A DNA stretch of 64,000 bases, taken from contig NZ_WASP01000004.1 of the NCBI RefSeq assembly GCF_009712225.1, forward strand, positions 24,822 through 88,821, in the 5' to 3' direction. The stretch is from Desulfovibrio sp. GTDB lineage: Bacteria > Desulfobacterota > Desulfovibrionia > Desulfovibrionales > Desulfovibrionaceae. Made by a program: the position numbers and the translations under genes. Below the pieces are notes generated by a model, which had not been told where the DNA came from, ran no database searches, and saw only the letters and a program-made list of their open reading frames with translations. Shown piece after piece: positions 1 to 9,145 of the stretch. Each line of letters opens with the position of its first letter. The stretch's first letter is position 1.

Positions 1-58
1 GAAACGCCCGGAAGGCGCCGATGCGCGCCAGCCCGCGGGCGGCGCCGCGCCGGGCTGG

Positions 59-1978
59 CTAGTCGGCTGCCTGGTCCACCACGGGGGTGGGGGCTGGCAG
101 GGCGAGCATGGGCGCGTTGGGGTCGGGGCCGAAAAGATAATCGTACACCTTGCGCGCCACAGGACCGGCCACGCTTGAACCGCCGCCGCCGTGCTCTACC
201 ATGACAATAACCACATAGGACTTGCCGTCCTTGACTCCCCAGGTGGCAATCCACGCATGGTCACGCTGCGCGTATTCCATTTCCGAGGTCTTCAGGCGGC
301 GGTCACCGGCGGCCATCTTGAGTTTGACAACCTGGGCCGTGCCGGTTTTGCCGCCCATGTCGGCGTCCTTGCGGCCCACAACCTTGGCTGTGCCGCCGTT
401 GGCAGTACGCCGCATAGCTTCGACCACAAATTTGAGCGTTTCAGGCTTGGCGGGTACGCGCCCGCGTACCTCGCGGGTGGCGTCGTCCACCAGCTGCGGC
501 TTGAGCAGGTCGCCGCCGTTGAGCAGGGCCGAAACAAACACGGCAACCTGAACAGGGGTAACCAGGGTATAGCCCTGACCAATGGACACATTGTACGTTT
601 CACCGCGTGTCCAGGGGCGGCCAAAGCGCCGCCGCTTCCAGTCACGCGAGGGTACAAGGCCCGATTTTTCATGGGGCAGGTCAATGCCTGTGGGCCGTCC
701 GAATCCGCAAGCCTTGGCGAATTCCTCGATCTTGTCAATGCCCATGCGGTCGCCCATCAGGTAGAAGTAGACGTCGCACGAGTCGATGAGCGAATGCACC
801 ATGTCTTCAGATCCGTGGCCGCCCTTTTTCCAGCAGCGGAATATCTGGTTGCCCAGTTTGACCTGACCTGCACAGGAAACGCTCTCGCGCGGGTTGACCC
901 CTTTTTCCAGCAGCATGGTGGCCATTACGAGCTTCCATACCGAGCCGGGCGGGTACACGCTCTGGATAACGCGGTTCTGAAGCGGAAAACGGTTGTTGGT
1001 GCGCAGGGCGTCCCAGTCCCGCTGCGAGATACCTGCGGCAAACAGGTTGTTGTCGTAGGCGGGCGAGGTAACAAGGGCGCGCAGCTTGCCGCTGTCGGGC
1101 TCCATGACCACAATGCAGCCTGCTTCGCCGCCAAGGGCGTCCCACGCGGCCTTTTGCAGGCCGTCGTCGAGCGACAGGTGTATTTCGTGGCCACCGCGCG
1201 GTTCTTCGCGCAGGGTTTTGCCAAGCACGCGGGCGTGGGCGTCCACTTCCACGTCGTACAGGCCCTTGCGGCCGCGCAGCTGTTTTTCCAGCTCCAGTTC
1301 CAGCCCCTGCTTGCCCACAAGGTCGCCCATGGCAAGGGCGCTGTCGCTGGCCATTTCCTGTTCGTTGGCTTCAGCCACATAGCCCAGCACGTGGGCGAAA
1401 AGCTCGCGCTCGGGGTAGCTGCGCTTGGTGCGCACCACAATCTCAAGGCCGGGCCATTCATGGATTTCGGATTCTATGCGCGCCACCAGATCAAAGTCGA
1501 TATCGGTGATGAGCAGAAGTGGTTCAAAGGGTTTGACCTTGAAGCGATCCTGGCGAAACTTGTCCCAGACCTGCTGGAGGGGAATGCCCGACCATTCGCT
1601 GATCTGCGCAAGCGTGGCGGGGATGTCGTGGCAGTCTTCGCGCACGATGGAAAGACCGTAGGCCGTGCGGTTGTCTGCCAGTACCTTGCTTTTATCGTCG
1701 AGTATGCGCCCGCGCGGGGCGAAGATGCGTTCGATGCGCAGGCGGTTGTCCTGCGCCTGACGGGCGAATTCCTCGCCCCGGTGAACCTGAAGATACCAGA
1801 ACCGCACCACCAGCACAAAAAACAGCAGGCCCACCATGACCTGAAGCAGGATGGCGCCAGCGCGCGGCGGCTGATAGCCCTCGCTCTCGACCTGAATCTT
1901 GAGCCAGGAGCGAATGCCCTTGTGCGCGCCCTTGTCATTATGCGCGAGCAGAGAGGTATTGTCAGTTTTCCTGATCAT
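59..1978 (-). CDS. mrdA: Penicillin-binding protein 2 (MrdA), elongation transpeptidase
   Basis: Class B PBP that cross-links peptidoglycan during lateral wall growth, anchored in the inner membrane with its catalytic domain in the periplasm. From the chosen ATG (639 aa) one membrane helix lies at about residues 44-64, followed by the dimerisation/pedestal region (FAPRGRILD near 87). The transpeptidase motifs follow: SVWK with the active-site Ser near 346, SCD near 400 and KTGTAQ near 544. The length is normal for MrdA. An in-frame start 51 bases upstream exists but would lie deeper inside mreD; the chosen start overlaps the mreD end by 17 bases. It is last in the mreB-mreC-mreD-mrdA order. 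The usual next gene, rodA, would lie beyond the window start; only 58 bases remain there and show nothing assignable. Confidence 0.95.
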   Translation of the reverse strand: MIRKTDNTSLLAHNDKGAHKGIRSWLKIQVESEGYQPPRAGAILLQVMVGLLFFVLVVRFWYLQVHRGEEFARQAQDNRLRIERIFAPRGRILDDKSKVLADNRTAYGLSIVREDCHDIPATLAQISEWSGIPLQQVWDKFRQDRFKVKPFEPLLLITDIDFDLVARIESEIHEWPGLEIVVRTKRSYPERELFAHVLGYVAEANEQEMASDSALAMGDLVGKQGLELELEKQLRGRKGLYDVEVDAHARVLGKTLREEPRGGHEIHLSLDDGLQKAAWDALGGEAGCIVVMEPDSGKLRALVTSPAYDNNLFAAGISQRDWDALRTNNRFPLQNRVIQSVYPPGSVWKLVMATMLLEKGVNPRESVSCAGQVKLGNQIFRCWKKGGHGSEDMVHSLIDSCDVYFYLMGDRMGIDKIEEFAKACGFGRPTGIDLPHEKSGLVPSRDWKRRRFGRPWTRGETYNVSIGQGYTLVTPVQVAVFVSALLNGGDLLKPQLVDDATREVRGRVPAKPETLKFVVEAMRRTANGGTAKVVGRKDADMGGKTGTAQVVKLKMAAGDRRLKTSEMEYAQRDHAWIATWGVKDGKSYVVIVMVEHGGGGSSVAGPVARKVYDYLFGPDPNAPMLALPAPTPVVDQAAD

Positions 1979-2432
1979 TGGGGTTCCAGTGGCGGGTGGC
2001 CACCAACAGCCGCCAGGCGAAAGGCACAAAGATGGCCTGTATCAGACTTCTGTCGAGGGTTCCCTGCACGTCGAAGGGCAGGTTCTGCAAGGGTGACATG
2101 AGCCAGGCCACGCCATAGTAGGCAGCGCCCAGACAGGCAGAAAGCAGAAAGACAAAAATGAAGTTTTCCACCTCAAAAAGCCAGCGGCCCATCTTGAACA
2201 GCAGAACCACAGCCGCGTACCAGACAATGACAGCGCCAAAGGGGCGCGTGCCCATGCCTTCCTGCAGCAGAATAAACAGGGGCAGCAGCCAGAGCATGTT
2301 TTTGTAGTCACGCTCCTGCAGCAGGATGATCAGACCAACCGTAAGCACGTCAAGCCCCGGTACGGCTGCCTGCAAAACAATGGCCGCGGCCATAAAACAG
2401 AGCCACCATGCGAGGCTGCGCAACTTGCTCAT
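1962..2432 (-). CDS. mreD: Rod shape-determining protein MreD
   Basis: Small integral membrane protein of the elongasome (156 aa), thought to link MreC to the inner-membrane machinery. It is almost entirely hydrophobic, with about five predicted membrane segments and no soluble domain, as usual for MreD. MreD proteins share little sequence, so the call rests mainly on position, size and topology. Its ATG overlaps the mreC stop as ATGA, which indicates translational coupling, and its 3' end overlaps the mrdA start. Confidence 0.88.
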   Translation of the reverse strand: MSKLRSLAWWLCFMAAAIVLQAAVPGLDVLTVGLIILLQERDYKNMLWLLPLFILLQEGMGTRPFGAVIVWYAAVVLLFKMGRWLFEVENFIFVFLLSACLGAAYYGVAWLMSPLQNLPFDVQGTLDRSLIQAIFVPFAWRLLVATRHWNPNDQEN

Positions 2433-3319
2433 GGTGTTGCGCTTTTGGGCGCGGGCGGCCCCACAAATTCTTTGGGTGCGTCGCCAAGGTCGAGCGGGCG
2501 CGGTGCGCCGGTGGGTTCGAGCAGCAGCACTTCTTCCAGGTGCTGCAGGTCAACCAGAGGCTCGGCCTTGATGGCCATGAACTGGGTGTAGTCCGAGGGG
2601 GCCACGCGCAGTACCCGCGCAACGGGAATACCCTTGGGATACTTGCCATCCAGACCAGAGGTGATGATGATTTCGCCGGGCTTTACCTTGGCATCGCGCT
2701 GCACAAAGTTGACCTCAAGCTTCTGGCCCGTGCCCATGCCCATGAGAATGCCGGGAGCGCGGCTCTCCTGCGAAAAAACGGCTATGCGGCTGCTGGGATC
2801 GGTGAGCAGCAGCACGATGGAGCTGTGGGCGCTGGCCTTGAGCACACGGCCCACAAGGCCCAGATGCGTCACCAGCGGGGTGCCGGGTCGGCCGCCCGTG
2901 CTGTAACCACGGCTGATGGTGATGCTGTCAAGCACTGCGTTGGGGCCCATGCGGCCAGAAAGCACGCGCGCACCAAGGGGGCGCCACGTCTGGTCAACAG
3001 GCAACTGCACGAGGGCGCGCAGGCGTTTGAGCTCGGCCAGGTCTTCACCATTGGCGAGCAGGCGGGCTTCAAGCTCGGCCACCTTCTGCTTGAGAACCTC
3101 GTTTTCTTCGCGAACGCCCACCAGGTCAAAATAGCGGTCCCACATGTTCTCTGCTGTGTCCTGCGCAGAGCGGATGGGCGAGAGCACCGCGCCGGTTATT
3201 TCCAGCCCCAGTTTGGCGGCCATGTCATCCAGAAAGCGCGTGCGCTGGTTCCAGGAATACATGCCCAGAAACAGGATGAGCAAAACGCCCGCGAGGAGGA
3301 GAAGACGCCGCAATGTCAC
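2429..3319 (-). CDS. mreC: Rod shape-determining protein MreC
   Basis: Periplasmic scaffold of the rod complex that bridges MreB/MreD and PBP2. The 296-residue protein has a short cytoplasmic tip, one helix at about residues 3-22, a predicted coiled coil at about 65-105 (rich in E, L and K), then the two-lobed beta domain carrying the typical NAVLDSITISRG and GLVGRV segments. The start appears to be GTG, with AGGAG about ten bases upstream. It sits 264 bases downstream of mreB, separated by a large hairpin, and is translationally coupled to mreD. The C-terminal tail is Pro/Ala-rich. Confidence 0.93.
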   Translation of the reverse strand: MTLRRLLLLAGVLLILFLGMYSWNQRTRFLDDMAAKLGLEITGAVLSPIRSAQDTAENMWDRYFDLVGVREENEVLKQKVAELEARLLANGEDLAELKRLRALVQLPVDQTWRPLGARVLSGRMGPNAVLDSITISRGYSTGGRPGTPLVTHLGLVGRVLKASAHSSIVLLLTDPSSRIAVFSQESRAPGILMGMGTGQKLEVNFVQRDAKVKPGEIIITSGLDGKYPKGIPVARVLRVAPSDYTQFMAIKAEPLVDLQHLEEVLLLEPTGAPRPLDLGDAPKEFVGPPAPKSATP

Positions 3320-3500
3320 TGGCCGAAGCTCCTAGAGCAGATTACCCCTGAACGCTCGTACGCTTCACGGGTGCAGGTCACGCTCACATCACCGTCACCA
3401 GTGCGTACAGGGTGCGCCGGGGTTACGTGGCGCAAGGCTGTGGGCAGCCTTGCCGGGCATTTCTGGTGTGCGATGCCCTGAAAAACAGTGCAGAATAAAC

Positions 3501-3570
3501 CGCGCCCCTGTGCCAGCGACGCAGAACCGGAACCGATGTTCCGGCATTGCGTCAGCCGCACAGGGGCGCG
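3501..3570 (-). terminator. Three-tier hairpin after mreB
   Basis: Fourteen bases past the mreB stop a 70-base stem forms. The outer arm is 12 bp (3501-3512 with 3559-3570), a middle arm is 6 bp (3518-3523 with 3548-3553), and an inner arm is 7 bp (3527-3533 with 3538-3544) with a CGAT loop. On the minus strand it is followed only by a weak T-rich stretch. It is more likely partial attenuation or protection of the mreB 3' end than a full stop, because mreCD-mrdA follow in the same direction. Confidence 0.55.
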
Positions 3571-3583
3571 AGGACAGTCGGTT

Positions 3584-4654
<1,071 letters not shown>

Positions 4655-4813
4655 CTACCTTACCGTCATGTTGAAACAGCACCCACACCCGGCGAGGCGA
4701 ATAGGCCTGGAGTGGGGGGCGCTGTTGGAATTGGTAACGTCAGGCTGAAAACTGTTCTGCTAAAACCGGCATGAAGTCAAGACGGTGGACGCAGGGTTAA
4801 AATATTTGTCCCG

Positions 4814-4827
4814 TCCGCAGCTGCGGA
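4814..4827. promoter_or_regulatory. 14-bp perfect palindrome between mreB and the radical SAM gene
   Basis: TCCGCAGCTGCGGA is self-complementary and lies 25 bases before the radical SAM start and about 190 bases upstream of mreB. It could be an operator or a short leader stem; the sequence does not say which. Confidence 0.3.
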
Positions 4828-4851
4828 TATAAGCCCCCAAGGCATGTAAAC

Positions 4852-5811
4852 ATGCAGCGTTGGCATACTCTGGCCGCCCACTACAATCACAGGTGCGGTT
4901 GCCGGGTGCAAAAAATTCCACTTGATGCCGGGGCTTCCTGCCCCAACCGCGACGGTATTCTTTCGCGTTCTGGCTGCACGTTTTGCAATGCCAACGGCTC
5001 TGGCTCGGGGCGTGCAAAACGGGGCGATACCCTGTTGCAGCAGTGGAATGCCCTGCGTGCCGTGTACCTGCGGGACGACCCCAATACGCGCTTTGTTGCG
5101 TATCTGCAATCCTTCTCTAATACCTATGGGCCACAAGAACGCCTGCAACAACTGCTCCATAACGTTCGCAGCCTGCCCGACTGCTTTGGCGTGGCCGTGG
5201 GAACCCGCCCCGACTGCCTTGACGACCCCAAGCTCGACACCCTCGCGGCCCTCGATTGCGACCTGTGGCTGGAGTTGGGCCTGCAAACGGTTCACGACCA
5301 TACGTTGACCCGCATAAACCGGGGGCATTCTGCCGCTGACGGCGAAAAAGCCGTGCGCATGGCCGCAGAACGGGGCATAGCCGTGTGCGTTCACCTGATG
5401 GCCGGTCTGCCCGGCGAGAACGAGCGCCACTTTTTGCAAAGCCTCGACTGGGCGCTCTCGCTGCCCATCAAGGGGCTCAAGCTGCACAACGTGTTTGTTC
5501 CCAAGGGTACAGAACTGGCCCGCCAGTACGCTGCAGGCCTCTACCATCCCCTCTGGCGCGATGAATACGTGGACATGCTCTGCGCCGCTCTGCCGCGCAT
5601 CCCCTCCACCATTGTCATTCACCGCCTTCAGAGCGACCCGGCCCCTCGCGAGCTGGTGGCCCCCATATGGGCCACGGACAAGCGCGGTCTGCTGGGCGAT
5701 CTGCGGCGGGCGCTGGGGGCACGGGATTTATGGCAAGGCAAGGCCTGTGACTCCCCTGATGTGTGTCCGGCGGTCTTTTTCGGCTCTGGCTGCGTCAGAG
5801 CCAATTTTTGA
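4852..5811 (+). CDS. TIGR01212-type radical SAM protein (YhcC-like)
   Basis: Radical SAM enzyme of the YhcC family (319 aa) whose substrate is not established. The cluster-binding cysteines are C30, C42 and C45 in CPNRDGILSRSGCTFC; the long C-x11-C-x2-C spacing is the family hallmark instead of the usual CxxxCxxC. Downstream are the SAM-barrel segments GVAVGTRPDCL and WLELGLQTVHD, and HLMAGLPGE. The N-terminus (RWHTLAAHY, then VQKIPLDAG) matches the family start, so the ATG is secure although its ribosome site is weak. It stands alone, divergent from mreB. Confidence 0.88.
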   Translation: MQRWHTLAAHYNHRCGCRVQKIPLDAGASCPNRDGILSRSGCTFCNANGSGSGRAKRGDTLLQQWNALRAVYLRDDPNTRFVAYLQSFSNTYGPQERLQQLLHNVRSLPDCFGVAVGTRPDCLDDPKLDTLAALDCDLWLELGLQTVHDHTLTRINRGHSAADGEKAVRMAAERGIAVCVHLMAGLPGENERHFLQSLDWALSLPIKGLKLHNVFVPKGTELARQYAAGLYHPLWRDEYVDMLCAALPRIPSTIVIHRLQSDPAPRELVAPIWATDKRGLLGDLRRALGARDLWQGKACDSPDVCPAVFFGSGCVRANF

Positions 5812-6011
5812 TCGGGTCAAGTGTCAGAGCGTGCTCTTCCTGCCCCGGAGTTCGAAGGCTCGCTTACGGCCAGAGTGAGAGTACACTAGTTTCATAATAA
5901 TTGCTTGTTCCTGAACGAATTTTTTTTTGGTCAAAAAATCCGTACCACTGAAAATTATGCTGATCAAAGCGCGTGAGGCCCGCGCGCGTATGGACATTCA
6001 CTTGGCTTTGT

Positions 6012-6025
6012 GCTGGTATACCAGC
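6012..6025. promoter_or_regulatory. Perfect 14-bp palindrome, probable GntR operator
   Basis: GCTGGTATACCAGC is self-complementary and ends one base before the regulator's ATG. The core TGGTATACCA resembles operators of FCD-type GntR regulators. Binding here would block both promoter clearance and translation initiation, so autorepression is the natural reading (inference). Confidence 0.6.
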
Positions 6026-6026
6026 C

Positions 6027-6683
6027 ATGAAGCAGATAAACACCAAGGCATCATCCACAGCGTATGAAGCTATCCGTTCCATGATCTCGCAGGGGCAGCT
6101 CTGCCCAGGCGAGGAACTTTCGGAACGCAGCCTGGCCGAAAGCCTGCAACTTGGCCGCACTCCCGTGCGCGAAGCCATCAAGGAACTGTGCCGCGAGGGC
6201 GTGCTCATGAGCGTGCCCCTGCGGGGAACCTTTGTGCAGCGCCTTTCTGTCGAAGACCTCAAGGAAATCCACGAGGTGCGCCTGGCGCTTGAAGGCATGG
6301 CCGCAAAGCTGGCGGCGGAGAAAGGCGGCAGTCCCGAGCTGCGCGCCTGTATGGCCGATCTGGAGTCTCTGCCCGACGGGCCGGAGCTCGATACCTTTGA
6401 AGCGCAGCGTATCGGCTGGGACTTTCACAAGGCCATTTTTCAGGCTGCGGGCAATGCGCGGCTGGCAAAACTGTATGCAGACGTGCGCGTGCAAAACTCG
6501 TTGGCCATGCAGCGCGTCAAAAATTACGATGCGGAACGTACGCGCGTGGTGATCAAGGAACACATCGCCATCGGCACGGCCATTCTGGATCGCAATCAAA
6601 CCCTGGCTCACCAGCTTGTCTGGGATCATCTGCAAAAGGCCATGGAAGCAAAGCTGCGGTCACTGGTCGCAGTGCTTGGCTAA
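6027..6683 (+). CDS. GntR-family regulator, FadR/FCD subfamily
   Basis: DNA-binding regulator of 218 aa. The N-terminal winged helix-turn-helix spans about residues 8-72 (LSERSLAESLQLGRTPVREA). The C-terminal all-helical FCD ligand domain follows from about 80, starting EIHEVRLALEG, with Asp/His residues typical of metal-assisted carboxylate binding. An upstream in-frame GTG at 5973 would add 18 residues, but these fit no family sequence and would place the palindrome inside the gene, so the ATG is preferred. No strong ribosome site precedes it. It lies directly upstream of a symporter and an aldolase, and probably senses a hydroxy- or amino-acid carried or cleaved by them. Confidence 0.88.
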   Translation: MKQINTKASSTAYEAIRSMISQGQLCPGEELSERSLAESLQLGRTPVREAIKELCREGVLMSVPLRGTFVQRLSVEDLKEIHEVRLALEGMAAKLAAEKGGSPELRACMADLESLPDGPELDTFEAQRIGWDFHKAIFQAAGNARLAKLYADVRVQNSLAMQRVKNYDAERTRVVIKEHIAIGTAILDRNQTLAHQLVWDHLQKAMEAKLRSLVAVLG

Positions 6684-6744
6684 CCCTGGCCGCTGAGCAT
6701 CATTCGACGTGTTACGTGCAAGGAACAGAGGGGGAAGAGAGGCG

Positions 6745-7980
6745 ATGGAAATGACAACAACCGGCAAAAAGCGACCCATACCGCTGCCAATTCAGATGGT
6801 TCTCGGCCTTGTTCTGGGCGTGGTGTGCGGCTTTCTGGCCCCCCATTTCTCCCAGGCGCTGGCGCCCGTGGGCACGGCTTTTGTGCAGGCCATCAAGATG
6901 ATCGTTGTGCCGCTGGTTTTCACGGCCATCACGCTTGGCATTTACCAGATGGGCAATAGCGCCAAGCAGCTGGGCAAGGTTTCTGTCATCAGCCTGCTCT
7001 ATTTTTTCATTGCCACGGTGGTGGCCATTGTCATCGGCCTAGCGCTCAACGGCATGTTTCATCCCGGCGTTGGGGTCAACCTTTCGCACACCGCCGAACT
7101 GCCCAAAAACCTCAACACCACGGTCAACTGGACAAAATTCTTTCTTGATATGATTCCCTCCAACGTGGTGGCAGCCATGGCTGGAACCAACCTGTTGCCG
7201 GTGCTTGTTTTTGCGGTGTTGCTGGGGCTGGCCCTCGCCTCTATCGGCAGCCGGGCAAAGCCGCTGGTGGACGTGCTTGACGCTCTCATGGGCGCTGTGT
7301 TCAAGCTCACCGGCTGGATCATCGCCCTGTCGCCCATCGCCATTTTTGCCATCATTGCCTGGCTGTTTTCCACGCAGGGCATGCACACCATTCTGGCTCT
7401 GCTCAAGCTGGTGCTGGTCATGTATCTGGGGCTTGGTGTGCTGCTGGTACTCTTTGCGCTTCTGATGTTCGCTATTGGCGAGCACCCCCTCCAGACCGCA
7501 AAGGCTGTCAGCGAACCCGTCATCCTGGCATTTGCCACGCGCTCGTCCGAGGCGACCCTGCCCCTGCACATGGAAAAGCTGGTGGAAATGGGCGTTCCCA
7601 AGGCCGTTGCCTCGGTGGTGCTGCCTCTGGGCTACGCCTTCAACCGCGACGGTTCCATCATGTATTTTGCTCTGGCCGTGGGCTTTCTGGCCGATGCCTA
7701 TAACATTCCGCTTGATCCCGGCACTCTGCTTTCCATCATCGTGGTGACGACCCTTGCCAGCAAGGGCAGCGCCAACGTGCCTTCGGGCGGTCTTGTGGCC
7801 ATAGCCATGGTGTTGACCACCATCGGCGTTCCCGTGGAGGCTCTGGCCATTATCGCGGGCGTGGATGCCTTTCTCGACATGGGGCGCACCGCCGTCAACG
7901 TGGTAAGCAATACCGTAGCGGTCAAGCTGGTCATGCGCTGGGCCGGCATTGCCTACGAACCGGTGGAAGAATCCGTATAG
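6745..7980 (+). CDS. Dicarboxylate/amino acid:cation symporter (DAACS family)
   Basis: Secondary transporter of 411 aa in the GltP/DctA/SstT fold, with eight membrane helices and two re-entrant hairpins in the inner membrane. The signature hairpin ATRSSEATLPL (about residue 266) and the conserved helix-7 motif AFNRDGSIMYF are present; these shape the substrate and Na+ sites. GGAAGAGAGG precedes the ATG at 6745; the longer ORF start 36 bases upstream is discarded. It sits 61 bases after the GntR gene and 11 before the aldolase. With an aldolase partner, serine/threonine-type substrates (SstT-like) are more attractive than glutamate or C4-dicarboxylates, but the motif alone does not decide. Confidence 0.88.
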   Translation: MEMTTTGKKRPIPLPIQMVLGLVLGVVCGFLAPHFSQALAPVGTAFVQAIKMIVVPLVFTAITLGIYQMGNSAKQLGKVSVISLLYFFIATVVAIVIGLALNGMFHPGVGVNLSHTAELPKNLNTTVNWTKFFLDMIPSNVVAAMAGTNLLPVLVFAVLLGLALASIGSRAKPLVDVLDALMGAVFKLTGWIIALSPIAIFAIIAWLFSTQGMHTILALLKLVLVMYLGLGVLLVLFALLMFAIGEHPLQTAKAVSEPVILAFATRSSEATLPLHMEKLVEMGVPKAVASVVLPLGYAFNRDGSIMYFALAVGFLADAYNIPLDPGTLLSIIVVTTLASKGSANVPSGGLVAIAMVLTTIGVPVEALAIIAGVDAFLDMGRTAVNVVSNTVAVKLVMRWAGIAYEPVEESV

Positions 7981-7991
7981 GCTTGACAGCA

Positions 7992-9059
7992 ATGAATACA
8001 GAAATGCCCTTTGTCGATTTACGCAGTGACACCCTCACAGTCCCCACAGAGGTCATGCGCGCGGTTATGCGCATGGCCGAAGTGGGCGACGATGGCCGTG
8101 TGGATGCGGAAGGTCGCGGTGCCGACCCCACGGTAAACCGGCTGGAAGACTGCGCAGCCGATCTGCTGGGTAAGGAAGCCGCGCTGTTCTGCCCCTCGGG
8201 GACCATGGCCAATCTGGTGGCCCTTGCCACATGGTGTGAAAGGGGAGATGCCGCAGCTCTGGAACCAGACCTGCACGTGTACCGCACCGAAAAGTCGCCC
8301 TTTATGGAAAAATTCCTGGGCCTCCGGCCGGTGATGTACGGGCGGGATGCGCAGGGTATGCCGGAAGTGGCATCCTTTGCAGCAGCCTGCGCGGCTCCTG
8401 GCATCAAGGTTGCCTGTGTGGAAAACAGCCACAACTTCGGGGGCGGCATCTGCGTGGCGCTCGAGCGGCAGCAGGCGCTGGCTAAGGCGGCCCGCAAGGC
8501 GGCAGTGCCAGTACATATGGATGGGGCGCGGCTGTTCAACGCTTCTGTGTCTCTGGGGGTGGAGGCGGCCAGTCTGGCAGCCTGTGCCGACAGCGTGATG
8601 TTCTGCCTCTCAAAGGGGCTGGGCGCGCCCGTTGGCTCGGTGCTGTGCGGTTCGCGCGATTTTATTGCCAGGGCCCGTCAGACGCGCAAGCTTCTGGGCG
8701 GCGGCATGCGTCAGGCAGGCATAATGGCGGCGGCTGGGCTTGTGGCCCTGGAAACGGGCATTGACCGGCTCATTGAAGATCACGAAAACGCCTGCCGTCT
8801 TGGCGCAGCGCTGGCTGCCTACGGTGAGTTTGTGCTCACTCCCGTGCAGAGCAATATTGTGATGCTGGATATCAGCGCTTCGGGCAAAACTTCGGAGTGG
8901 TTCGAGCAAAAGCTTGCGGCATTGGGCCTGCTGGCCAAGGGCATGGGCAAGGAGCATCTGCGGCTCACTACCTATCGAGGTATCGAGGGGCAGCATATTG
9001 ACCAGGCCATTGCGGCTTTTCAGCGGTTTATGGAAGAAAATCGCGCCCAGTGGGCCTGA
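7992..9059 (+). CDS. Low-specificity L-threonine aldolase-like PLP enzyme
   Basis: Fold-type I PLP enzyme (355 aa) of the beta-eliminating-lyase/threonine aldolase family, which cleaves L-threonine or L-allo-threonine to glycine and acetaldehyde. Visible motifs are the N-terminal DLRSDTLTVPT, the phosphate-binding CPSGTMANLVAL (about 67-78), the cofactor aspartate D177 in HMDGARLFNA, and the Schiff-base lysine K208 in CLSKGLGAPVGS. ATG 7992 is preferred over an in-frame TTG nine bases upstream. It is the last gene of the GntR-symporter-aldolase operon and ends just before a long terminator stem. Other 3-hydroxy-amino acids are possible substrates. Confidence 0.88.
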   Translation: MNTEMPFVDLRSDTLTVPTEVMRAVMRMAEVGDDGRVDAEGRGADPTVNRLEDCAADLLGKEAALFCPSGTMANLVALATWCERGDAAALEPDLHVYRTEKSPFMEKFLGLRPVMYGRDAQGMPEVASFAAACAAPGIKVACVENSHNFGGGICVALERQQALAKAARKAAVPVHMDGARLFNASVSLGVEAASLAACADSVMFCLSKGLGAPVGSVLCGSRDFIARARQTRKLLGGGMRQAGIMAAAGLVALETGIDRLIEDHENACRLGAALAAYGEFVLTPVQSNIVMLDISASGKTSEWFEQKLAALGLLAKGMGKEHLRLTTYRGIEGQHIDQAIAAFQRFMEENRAQWA

Positions 9060-9074
9060 CGCTGCCGGGTCTGA

Positions 9075-9137
9075 CACAGCAAACAAAAACAGCGCCGGTT
9101 GTCGTTATGGCAACCGGCGCTGTTTTTGTTTGCTGTG
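9075..9137. terminator. 27-bp perfect bidirectional terminator
   Basis: Arms 9075-9101 and 9111-9137 pair without mismatch around a nine-base loop. The GC core (AGCGCCGGTTG) is flanked by A-rich and T-rich arms, so both strands give a stem followed by U-rich RNA. It serves the aldolase operon (plus) and tunR (minus), which converge here. Confidence 0.92.
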
Positions 9138-9145
9138 CTGGCAGG

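Noticed and set aside
191-2101. 636-residue open frame on the plus strand opposite mrdA
   Set aside because: It lies antisense to a gene with all PBP2 motifs and shows His/Ala/Gly-rich shadow composition typical of the complement of GC-rich coding DNA.
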